Of a DNA stretch of 33,256 bases, positions 13,472 through 20,384 are shown piece by piece. The DNA lies in IMG/VR virus record IMGVR_UViG_3300031787_000496, positions 1 through 33,256 of that record, one strand, 5' to 3'. Every line of letters begins with the position of its first letter. The first letter of the stretch is position 1. The position numbers and the translations under genes were made by a program. The notes under the pieces are model-generated. The model was given only the letters and a program-made list of their open reading frames with translations. It was not told the origin of the DNA and did not search any database. Origin of the DNA: a virus.

Positions 13472-13768
13472 ACTATTTTTTGAAATTTTTGAAACTACTT
13501 TTTTTAACTGATCATTCACTAGATATGGTAGTTCAGTTCCCCTCATGTTCTGAATATAAATTTTTCTACCATCAATATATTTTTTACCATTATCTGGTTT
13601 GTAAAGACCACCCACTAAAGTTATAGGTAGTTTTTCTATCTCACAATTAACCGCATCTAAATCACAATAAAAATTATCAAGTATACTAATATCAGTCAAA
13701 CCATAATTTATGGTTGTGACATTCAACTTCTCACTTAACTTAAAAACATCATTATCAAAAAATATCAT
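13451..13768 (-). CDS. Truncated relative of the DUF6445-like oxygenase
   Basis: 105 residues. DISILDNFYCDLDAVNCEIE corresponds to the VVDNFYANPYAVREFA segment of the 9458 gene, but the protein ends before any HxD...H core, at KKVVSKISKNSLTEPTT. It is either a short stand-alone form or a remnant whose catalytic half was lost when the sugar cassette was inserted at its 3' end. AT-rich. Resemblance is judged by eye over a short region, so the family link is moderate. Confidence 0.55.
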   Translation of the reverse strand: MIFFDNDVFKLSEKLNVTTINYGLTDISILDNFYCDLDAVNCEIEKLPITLVGGLYKPDNGKKYIDGRKIYIQNMRGTELPYLVNDQLKKVVSKISKNSLTEPTT

Positions 13769-13769
13769 A

Positions 13770-14285
13770 TTAATCTGGTTTAGTTGGCCAATTCTCGTGA
13801 TTTAAATCATTAACCATTGGTTTTGGATCACTAATAATAACTGGGAGATCTCGCAATATCTGACGATATGTTGCCCACTCATCTTTCTTTTCTTCTGTTA
13901 GTGGGGAATCTGGAGATTGAGTCCAATCACATCTAGATAAAAGACTATCTCTTATATTTCTAAATTCTTTCCAGTAATTTCTTGCTGCTTCCAATGCCAA
14001 TTCTTCTAAAATTTTTTTCTCCTCATTCTCTTTATTTAATGCCTCAAGTTCAGTATCAATTCTTTCCTTTTCATTATTAAAATCCAAAACTGCCTGTTCA
14101 AAAATACCCAACTCCTCAATTCTTTTATTGGGAGATCCATCAATATACTCAATCTCACCCCAGGTATCATACCATTGAACAGCATGAATATTTGACGGAA
14201 TCCAAGAAAAATCCTGTTCAATATTACGATAAAACTCATTATCAATTCCAATTGTTTTATCACTTGGAATAAGTGTAATTCTCAT
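13770..14285 (-). CDS. Tail fibre assembly chaperone (Phage_tail_APC type)
   Basis: 171 residues. The C-terminal region RDSLLSRCDWTQSPDSPLTE, EKKDEWATYRQILRDLP is the hallmark of the phage tail assembly chaperone family. A central coiled coil (about 65-100, rich in Glu/Lys/Leu) precedes it. It probably helps fold or assemble the adjacent collagen-like fibre. The start ATG overlaps the stop of the upstream gene (ATGA) and has a late-type TATAAATA 22 bases upstream plus a GGTAAAGAAGA Shine-Dalgarno region. Confidence 0.85.
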   Translation of the reverse strand: MRITLIPSDKTIGIDNEFYRNIEQDFSWIPSNIHAVQWYDTWGEIEYIDGSPNKRIEELGIFEQAVLDFNNEKERIDTELEALNKENEEKKILEELALEAARNYWKEFRNIRDSLLSRCDWTQSPDSPLTEEKKDEWATYRQILRDLPVIISDPKPMVNDLNHENWPTKPD

Positions 14286-14626
14286 TCTTCTTTACCTTCT
14301 TCTAAGATATTTATAGGTTGATTGAGTGGTGTAATTTGTGCAGGAATAATTTGTTGCTTAAGTGCTTCTTTATAAAGTTCTTGGTTTTGATAGTTTGCTC
14401 GCACAACTTCATTCCTAAAACTCTCTACTGCTGCTCCAGTCTGATTTGATTTTTGTGCTATTTCAACTGCCATAAAAGGCATCCAAGTTACTGCACACCC
14501 CCACTCATCAACTGGTTCTCCTGTGTTTGGATTAGTACCTCTCATCTGAGTGTACCATGAACACTTAAGACCAATGCAGTCTTTCTTAATAAGTGGACAA
14601 AAGTTTCCTGGTTTAATTTTAGCCAT
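14282..14626 (-). CDS. Conserved cyanophage protein with N-terminal Cys cluster
   Basis: 114 residues. The N-terminus MAKIKPGNFCPLIKKDCIGL continues to KCSWY, and a fourth Cys follows (EWGCAVTWM). The four Cys (9, 17, 22 and about 43) could hold zinc or an iron-sulfur cluster. The second half is helical and hydrophilic. It sits between a collagen-like fibre and its chaperone. An extended -10 promoter TGATATAAT lies upstream. Function not recognised. Confidence 0.7.
   Translation of the reverse strand: MAKIKPGNFCPLIKKDCIGLKCSWYTQMRGTNPNTGEPVDEWGCAVTWMPFMAVEIAQKSNQTGAAVESFRNEVVRANYQNQELYKEALKQQIIPAQITPLNQPINILEEGKEE
14308..14315 (-). promoter_or_regulatory. Late-type promoter TATAAATA before the fibre chaperone
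   Basis: A perfect TATAAATA inside the end of the 14282-14626 gene, 22 bases before the ATG at 14285. Confidence 0.55.
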
Positions 14627-14639
14627 ATCTAAAAATTAT

Positions 14640-14668
14640 ATTATATCAGTATTAGTCTTTAGAAGCAA
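14640..14668 (-). promoter_or_regulatory. Extended -10 promoter before 14282-14626
   Basis: TTGCTT, 17 bases, then TATAAT preceded by TGA (TGATATAAT, 14640-14648). The -35 is weak but the extended -10 is perfect. Confidence 0.5.
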
Positions 14669-16013
14669 TAATTAAGTCAACATATTGGACAGCAAAGTCC
14701 ATTGCTGTACCTGTAAAAGATGCTGAACCAGACCAAGATGGATTAGTAAATCCGTGTCCGTGAGAGTTTCCACCACCAGTTGATGTGGTATTTGGGCTGA
14801 GACCAACAATTGTACCACCACCGGCAAATCCTTGAGAACCACCTCCACCATTATCAAGCAAAAATTGCCCAGATGTTGATGAGTGGTTGTGGGATGGCAT
14901 CTCTGAAGTGGTTAGTGTAGTATTACTTACAGAACCGCCAGAGTTAGATCCAGAAACCGAAACAGAACCAGATGGTGTCCTAGAAGCAAATACACTTGTA
15001 AATGCGGTCGTACCACCAGAACTTGCAGATCCACTTACTACTCTAAGTGCTTTATTATTATGAGTTGTTTGTTTGGTCCAACCAGTAGGTGCTGCTGTCT
15101 GTTGGAATAACATCAAAGTGCCTGATGCAAAAGTTATAGCGCCAGAAGTACCTTGAGATCCAACAGCACCCTGTGCACCTACAGCACCTTGAGCACCTGT
15201 AGATCCTTGAGCACCTTGAGTACCTGTAGATCCTTGAGCACCTTGAGCACCTATAGTACCTTGAGATCCTGATGTACCTGCGGTTCCTTGAGCACCTTGA
15301 GCACCTGTGGAACCTTGAGCACCTTGAGCACCTGTGGAACCTTGAGCACCTTGAGCACCTGTAGATCCTTGTGCTCCTACTGAACCTTGAGCACCAATAG
15401 CACCTTGAGCACCAGTAGCACCTTGAGCACCTGTGGAACCTTGAGCACCAACTGTGCCTTGTACACCTGTAGATCCTTGAGCACCTACATCACCTTGAGC
15501 ACCTTGAGCACCTACATCACCTTGAGCACCTGTGGAACCTTGAGATCCTGATGCACCTGCGGTTCCTTGAGCACCAGTAGCACCTTGAGCACCTTGAGCA
15601 CCTATAGTACCTTGAGATCCTGATGTACCTGCGGTTCCTTGAGCACCTTGAGCACCTTGAGCACCTTGAGCACCTTGAGCACCTTGAGCACCTGTAGATC
15701 CTTGTGCTCCTACTGAACCTTGAGCACCAACTGTGCCTTGTACACCTGTAGATCCTTGTGCTCCTACTGAACCTTGAGCACCTTGAGCACCTTCAGCACC
15801 TGTAGATCCTTGAGCACCTTGATCCCCTACAGCACCTTGAGCACCTTGAGCACCTGTAGATCCTTGAGCACCTTGAGCACCTGTAGATCCTTGAGCACCT
15901 TGAGTTCCAGGTGTTCCCTGCCTAACCCAAGATGTTCCATTCCATATCCATCTGGAGTTACTAGATGTAAAAATATCATTTACTGATGGACTATCTGGAA
16001 AGTTTAGAGCCAT
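14652..16013 (-). CDS. Collagen-like tail fibre with collar-type tip
   Basis: 453 residues. Residues 1-35 form a short attachment head ([29 protein letters not shown]). Residues about 36-290 are Gly-X-Y triplets, mainly GAQ, GST, GTA and GVQ, that should form a collagen-like triple helix. The C-terminal 160 residues ([57 protein letters not shown]) form a tail-collar-like receptor-binding tip. The DNA repeats are nearly exact and prone to slippage. It has both a sigma70 promoter (16070-16098) and a late-type GATAAATA (16041-16048) upstream. Confidence 0.9.
   Translation of the reverse strand: MALNFPDSPSVNDIFTSSNSRWIWNGTSWVRQGTPGTQGAQGSTGAQGAQGSTGAQGAQGAVGDQGAQGSTGAEGAQGAQGSVGAQGSTGVQGTVGAQGSVGAQGSTGAQGAQGAQGAQGAQGAQGTAGTSGSQGTIGAQGAQGATGAQGTAGASGSQGSTGAQGDVGAQGAQGDVGAQGSTGVQGTVGAQGSTGAQGATGAQGAIGAQGSVGAQGSTGAQGAQGSTGAQGAQGSTGAQGAQGTAGTSGSQGTIGAQGAQGSTGTQGAQGSTGAQGAVGAQGAVGSQGTSGAITFASGTLMLFQQTAAPTGWTKQTTHNNKALRVVSGSASSGGTTAFTSVFASRTPSGSVSVSGSNSGGSVSNTTLTTSEMPSHNHSSTSGQFLLDNGGGGSQGFAGGGTIVGLSPNTTSTGGGNSHGHGFTNPSWSGSASFTGTAMDFAVQYVDLIIASKD
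15160..15915 (-). repeat. Gly-X-Y coding repeat tract of the small fibre
   Basis: Short units such as GGTGCTCAAGG recur every 9-18 bases and encode GAQG, GSTG and GTAG triplets. Confidence 0.9.
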
Positions 16014-16040
16014 TATCTAACCACTATATTCCTTTCAAGT

Positions 16041-16048
16041 TATTTATC
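16041..16048 (-). promoter_or_regulatory. Late-type promoter GATAAATA before the small fibre
   Basis: ATAAATA core 28 bases before the ATG at 16013; AAAGGAA lies between them. Confidence 0.5.
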
Positions 16049-16069
16049 TTTTCTTTGAATTCTTAAAGG

Positions 16070-16098
16070 ATTATAACCAATATCATACATAAAGTCAA
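16070..16098 (-). promoter_or_regulatory. sigma70-type promoter before the small fibre
   Basis: TTGACT (16093-16098), 17 bases, TATAAT (16070-16075). The -35 begins two bases after the T-tract of the terminator 16101-16130. Confidence 0.75.
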
Positions 16099-16100
16099 AT

Positions 16101-16130
16101 AAAAAAAGAGAGTATAAAACTCTCCTTTTT
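16101..16130 (-). terminator. Rho-independent terminator after 16225-16494
   Basis: GAGAGT/ACTCTC stem with a five-base loop, followed by seven T on the minus strand. A-rich bases on the other side could make it bidirectional. Confidence 0.8.
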
Positions 16131-16136
16131 TAACCA

Positions 16137-16203
16137 CCAACTCACCTCTCCCACCACAGAGAGGGTCTTCATTCCCAAAGATACAAGGAATCTTGAAGAC
16201 CTT
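16137..16203 (-). other. Structured 3' region upstream of the terminator
   Basis: Two hairpins precede the terminator. One has a GGTCTTC/GAAGACC plus ATTCC/GGAAT stem with a CTT bulge (about 16168-16202). The other is CCTCTC/GAGAGG with an eight-base loop (about 16145-16165). An overlapping 25-codon reading frame (MKTLSVVGEVSWWLKKESFI...) is possible. The region may be a stable 3' UTR or small RNA; coding is not excluded. Confidence 0.35.
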
Positions 16204-16224
16204 AAAGAGAACGTACACCCATCA

Positions 16225-16494
16225 TCAAAGATTAGTTAACCAAATGTTTTCAGCAAGTTTTGCTTCGCCAGTTATAATTGCAGATTCTAGATCTGAAATA
16301 TCTTCTCCAGAATCTACAATTTCTTGGTCAGTAACAACAAGTTTAAGGTGTCCAACATTACGATCAATATTAGATTTTAAGTCTTTGGAGGGCGTTTCTC
16401 CACCATCTAATTTTTCAATAGCATCTTCAATCACCCAAACACTATCTTTAGCTACAGTAATTGTTTGCAAAATTTGTTCTTGAGTTCTTGCCAT
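16225..16494 (-). CDS. Small conserved hypothetical protein
   Basis: 89 residues: MARTQEQILQTITVAKDSVW, VIEDAIEKLDGGETPSKDLK..., then VGHLKLVVTDQEIVDSGEDI. Predicted helical and acidic, no membrane segment. AGGAGC lies seven bases before the ATG. It sits between the sulfotransferase and the small fibre, followed by a structured UTR and terminator. I recall similar small proteins in the tail-fibre region of other cyanomyoviruses; function unknown. Confidence 0.7.
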   Translation of the reverse strand: MARTQEQILQTITVAKDSVWVIEDAIEKLDGGETPSKDLKSNIDRNVGHLKLVVTDQEIVDSGEDISDLESAIITGEAKLAENIWLTNL

Positions 16495-16497
16495 TTT

Positions 16498-17412
16498 TTA
16501 AGCTCCTATAAAGTTTTTTGAATCTTCAAAGACCTGATTATTTGCATTTATATTCAATTCAATATCTTCATAATCAATTGATTCAAGATCTCTCCAAAAT
16601 TCAAGTCCTTTACATCTTGATAAGATTTCATCGGAAAGAATTTCTTTTGGAGATAAAGAAGTTTTTTTCAACTCCTTTCTAACATAATGCATATCACTTA
16701 AACCATAAGTAGAGGCATCATTTTCCTCATTAATGTTAATAAGATTATCAAATTCGTGTTCATAATATTCTTCATCAAGAAACTCATAAATTTTCTTCAT
16801 TGTTTTTTCTGGAAAACTAACAAGATCATCATATTCAACAAAATGCAAATATTTTTCCTGCCCTTTCGTTAGTACATCACGAATTCCCAAATAACTTTGT
16901 CCAAGAATTCCAGATTCACTTACAAGAAATTCACAACGATTATCATCCGTTAATAAAATATTAGATTTAACTAACATATCATCAATAAAGTTTATTTTTC
17001 CATTTACTTCATATGGATTACGACGATGCATCGAAATAAAAGATGCTAAAATTTCATCAATGTTTCTAACAGGACAAATAATTTTTGGTGTAATTCCCAA
17101 GTAACCTTCAATGTAATGAATTCGATTTACCCAAGATCTATTCTTGTCAAAAATTACTGGTTTTTTTACATCAAAATAATATTGATGAATAATATTGGAA
17201 ATAATCATTGATGCTTGTTCTGGTTTTGGATATGCCAAAAACAACTCGTCCTGAGACAATTGTTGTTCTAACATAATCATCAACCCAGTCACAGGAGAAC
17301 TAGGACCAGAATAAAACCTTGGATTTTGATTTAAAATGCTAGATAAAATTGTACTTCCAGAGCGAGGAAGTCCCGCCATAAAATAATAAGTTTTTTGCAC
17401 TGGTTCTACCAT
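16498..17412 (-). CDS. Sulfotransferase
   Basis: 304 residues. The phosphosulfate-binding loop GLPRSGST lies at 14-21 near the N-terminus and the 3'-phosphate-binding strand VRNIDEILASF at 115-125. Both are the standard PAPS-dependent sulfotransferase motifs. It would move sulfate from PAPS to a hydroxyl, most likely on a sugar or tyrosine. It follows the GT9-like gene closely and ends three bases before the next start. Strongly AT-rich, like the rest of the 16498-20321 cassette. The acceptor is unknown. Confidence 0.85.
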   Translation of the reverse strand: MVEPVQKTYYFMAGLPRSGSTILSSILNQNPRFYSGPSSPVTGLMIMLEQQLSQDELFLAYPKPEQASMIISNIIHQYYFDVKKPVIFDKNRSWVNRIHYIEGYLGITPKIICPVRNIDEILASFISMHRRNPYEVNGKINFIDDMLVKSNILLTDDNRCEFLVSESGILGQSYLGIRDVLTKGQEKYLHFVEYDDLVSFPEKTMKKIYEFLDEEYYEHEFDNLININEENDASTYGLSDMHYVRKELKKTSLSPKEILSDEILSRCKGLEFWRDLESIDYEDIELNINANNQVFEDSKNFIGA

Positions 17413-17421
17413 AGACTTAAT

Positions 17422-18324
17422 TTACTGAGCATCAACGGATTTAACAATTTCATTAAAATCAAACAGTTCGGTTCCCTCTTCATAAGGATACTCAACTTCA
17501 TTACCATCAAAGTCAAAATCAAAAAGATAACTCCCCGGTAATTTAAAATCATATGGAACTGTTGTGGAGATATTATCATGCAGATCATATCCAAATACTT
17601 TTGGACTAGTCCCATTCCAAAGAACTGTTGATTTTTTATTTAGTGCGGCAGCAGCATGTTGAACACAAGAATCAATTAAGATTCTTTTTTTAGCATGAAG
17701 AACAATACTAAAGTATTCCATCAAAGATAAAGATTTTTCTGGTGTTGCAAAAATGTGCTCGACACCTTCTAGTTTTGGCGAATTAACTTTTGTAAGTTGA
17801 ATAATATGATATTCAGATTTATAATAATCTACAAGTTTTTCTGCAAGATCAAATGGCATATCTCTTGTCCAAGAATATGGTTTCGAATCAGTGGTCATAA
17901 CTCCACCGTTAGTATGAATAATCATAACTGGTTTTTTTCGTTTCCAAACTTCTCTGGATATATTTTGTTGAAGTTTATTAAATCTTATTTCTGGTCTTTC
18001 TCTAGAATATTTAATACCATACATATCACACCAATTCTCAATTAAACGTTTACGTTTATGAATATGATTAGTTGTATAATATGGTTCATTATGAAATAGA
18101 ATAGAATCTTTATCTTGAATATATTCTTGATAAAAATACTGCGTTGTTCCTATGGTATAAACTCTATGAACATAAGGAAGATTTATAAAAATATCTGCAT
18201 ATGCACAGACTATAACTAATTTACGATCTGGGTGATTTGCTTTAATTGCTTTTGCTACTGCGGTGGCCGCAATATGTTTTCCAATACCACCCTGCACATG
18301 AAAAATACTATATTTTGATTTCAT
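17422..18324 (-). CDS. GT9-like (heptosyltransferase-fold) glycosyltransferase
   Basis: 300 residues. The N-terminal HVQGGIGKHIAATAVAKAIK resembles the GGIGD.L.tTP.lraL start of GT-B heptosyltransferase-fold proteins. The C-terminal ILIDSCVQHAAAALNKKSTV followed by LWNGTSPKVFGY matches the nucleotide-sugar site (D..x.H.AaAl..p.valfGpt.p). A role in adding a sugar within the cassette is likely. A perfect consensus sigma70 promoter lies 65 bases upstream, with a long leader. Donor unknown. Confidence 0.75.
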   Translation of the reverse strand: MKSKYSIFHVQGGIGKHIAATAVAKAIKANHPDRKLVIVCAYADIFINLPYVHRVYTIGTTQYFYQEYIQDKDSILFHNEPYYTTNHIHKRKRLIENWCDMYGIKYSRERPEIRFNKLQQNISREVWKRKKPVMIIHTNGGVMTTDSKPYSWTRDMPFDLAEKLVDYYKSEYHIIQLTKVNSPKLEGVEHIFATPEKSLSLMEYFSIVLHAKKRILIDSCVQHAAAALNKKSTVLWNGTSPKVFGYDLHDNISTTVPYDFKLPGSYLFDFDFDGNEVEYPYEEGTELFDFNEIVKSVDAQ

Positions 18325-18384
18325 AAATGAATGATTAACTTGAATGGGTCTACTTATAAAATATTATTATCAATTTATGGTGCA

Positions 18385-19683
18385 TTATATTATATCATCT
18401 CTTTTTAAAACTGTCAATCCATTATTGTTTGTTTTATACTTATAAAATTTCCAGTGTGGATTCTTCATTACAAACTCAATAACCGCAGATAACAATCCTT
18501 TATCATCTTTTCCATCTTCTCCTTTAAGACCAAATGTATATGTGTCATGAAATACAATATATTTTTGTGCCTTGTTTCCGTGAAGATTTAATTCCCGTTT
18601 AAGTTGATCATATATGTGAAAAGTATCAATAAACAATAAATCAGTCTCTTCAATTTCTATATCGAGAACATCTGCTTGAATATATTCCGCAGATTTTCCT
18701 TGTCGTTTAGCAAGATCAAAAAGTTTTTGAACATTTGAATCTAATATGATATCAAAGGAAAAAAGTTTAGCATTAGTGTTTAAAAATGCTCTAGTACTAA
18801 CTCCTGTTCTAACTCCCATTTCCACTACGGTCTTACATTCTTTTGCTAATTCATAAAGTTCATGAACATTTTCGTTGATATCACTTGGTATTTTCCTTGC
18901 TCTTTGATACTCTAAATCAAATACACCTGATTTTATATTTTTATCTTTACGTTGATGTTCATAAAGTTTTATCATATTGTGTGGGATTTCCCAATTTTTT
19001 CCATTGATAAAATGATCATATGATATCAAGTTTTTTGAATCTAATTCAATTCTTTTTGAAATATCACTGTCGGGGTCTTCAAACTTTGTAAGTGTTTCCG
19101 AAATAGTTCCTTTAATTTTATTTGAATTAATCGCGTAAATGTTTTTTGCATATTGTACAAAAAAATCATCACCATACCAAACTTGATATAGAGATGGTAT
19201 AACTTTATATGATTCTCTTAACATAAACATACAGATTCCGAATGCCCACGACTGACCTCCAATAGGTTTTGTGGGATCATAATTTAATTTTACAATCTCT
19301 TCTTTTGTATCAATATAATCATCAATTTTATAATTATTTTGCCTTCCCTGTAAATTTACACCAATCAAATCTCCATTTGAAAGATTAAAATCAATAATCA
19401 TATCAAATATTTCTGATGACACTTTAATATCATCATTTAATATTCCAATAATTTTAGATTTTGATCGAAAATATCCCTCATTCCAAGCAGGATTTACAAA
19501 AATATTTTTACCATATGAAATAATTTCAATTTTTGAGTGATTTAAAATCTCATAAGATGGTCTTTTTAATTTATTATTGTCAACGATAATAATTTTGTTA
19601 ATTGAGTTATGACTTACATAAGTTTGCAAAGATTCTTCAAATTTATTTGCAAACCACATTGTTGGAATAATGAGATCGATCAT
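18385..19683 (-). CDS. Second glycosyltransferase-methyltransferase fusion
   Basis: 432 residues. Residues 1 to about 230 are a GT-A-like domain (MIDLIIPTMWFANKFEESLQ; NDD at 83-85 in GILNDDIKV; GDDFFVQYAK). Residues about 265-432 are a class I methyltransferase with VVEMGVRTGVSTRAF (286-300) and LLFIDTFHIYDQLKREL, like type-24 methyltransferases. Domain order is the same as in the 12187 gene but the domains are different subtypes. The ATG overlaps the stop of the GT-A gene upstream. Very AT-rich. Confidence 0.75.
   Translation of the reverse strand: MIDLIIPTMWFANKFEESLQTYVSHNSINKIIIVDNNKLKRPSYEILNHSKIEIISYGKNIFVNPAWNEGYFRSKSKIIGILNDDIKVSSEIFDMIIDFNLSNGDLIGVNLQGRQNNYKIDDYIDTKEEIVKLNYDPTKPIGGQSWAFGICMFMLRESYKVIPSLYQVWYGDDFFVQYAKNIYAINSNKIKGTISETLTKFEDPDSDISKRIELDSKNLISYDHFINGKNWEIPHNMIKLYEHQRKDKNIKSGVFDLEYQRARKIPSDINENVHELYELAKECKTVVEMGVRTGVSTRAFLNTNAKLFSFDIILDSNVQKLFDLAKRQGKSAEYIQADVLDIEIEETDLLFIDTFHIYDQLKRELNLHGNKAQKYIVFHDTYTFGLKGEDGKDDKGLLSAVIEFVMKNPHWKFYKYKTNNNGLTVLKRDDII
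18389..18417 (-). promoter_or_regulatory. Perfect consensus sigma70 promoter for 17422-18324
   Basis: TTGACA (18412-18417), exactly 17 bases, TATAAT (18389-18394) with an extended TGA before it. All 12 bases fit. It lies at the 3' end of the fusion gene. Confidence 0.85.
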
Positions 19684-20321
19684 AAATTATAACTCTTTTC
19701 AAAATTTCCTTTATATATTTTATTTCCAATATGTGATACTGTGTGTTTTGGATTTAACCAAATATCATATCCCAATTCCTTTATTTTTCTAGTTAATGCG
19801 ACATCCTCTCCGATAAAACTTCCATTTTCAAAGGTATATTCACAAATATTTTTTAAAGGACTGTTACGAAATAGTAATTCTGTGTTTGTATTCCACAAAT
19901 CAATAATAACCTTACGAGTCAATTTAAGAAATCCTGTCCCACATTTTTCAATTTTAATATATCCATCGGTATCTTTTTGAATGTCATTATTTAACCATAC
20001 ATTATATTTAATTTTTTTATCTTCCTTATTCACAACAGGTATTGTTATAACATCCTTTTCAGATTGAATAATTTCAATTAATGCTTTTTCATCCCAATAT
20101 TCATCATCATCAATAAACACCATTACATCATAATTATCAGTATAAGATAATTTAAATAACTCATTTCTAGCCATTGGAAGAATACTTTCATTAGCTAAAA
20201 AAACACATCTAATATCTAAGTCATTTTTGATTCCTAATTTAATAGATTCACATAAACTGTGAACAAAATAAGCATCAACTTTTTGATCAAGGCATGGTGT
20301 AGCAATTAAAACTTTTTTCAT
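19680..20321 (-). CDS. GT-A glycosyltransferase-like protein
   Basis: 213 residues. The fold starts KKVLIATPCLDQKVDAYFVH and has ILPMARNEL and the metal-binding VFIDDDEYW (DDD at 71-73). Later come KCGTGFLKLTRKVI and GEDVALTRKIKELGYDIWLN, the usual acceptor-side E-D motif. This is a short GT2-type enzyme. It is the first gene of the AT-rich cassette, preceded by an extended -10 promoter. Its stop overlaps the start of the fusion gene. Confidence 0.8.
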   Translation of the reverse strand: MKKVLIATPCLDQKVDAYFVHSLCESIKLGIKNDLDIRCVFLANESILPMARNELFKLSYTDNYDVMVFIDDDEYWDEKALIEIIQSEKDVITIPVVNKEDKKIKYNVWLNNDIQKDTDGYIKIEKCGTGFLKLTRKVIIDLWNTNTELLFRNSPLKNICEYTFENGSFIGEDVALTRKIKELGYDIWLNPKHTVSHIGNKIYKGNFEKSYNL

Positions 20322-20355
20322 ATATTCTCACGTATCATACAGTATGTATGAGACT

Positions 20356-20384
20356 ATTATATCACGAATTTTCCAATATATCCA
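20356..20384 (-). promoter_or_regulatory. Extended -10 promoter before the second sugar cassette
   Basis: TGGATA, 17 bases, TATAAT (20356-20361) preceded by TGA. It overlaps the 3' end of the giant fibre gene. A short CATAC/GTATG hairpin lies between it and the start at 20321. Confidence 0.5.
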
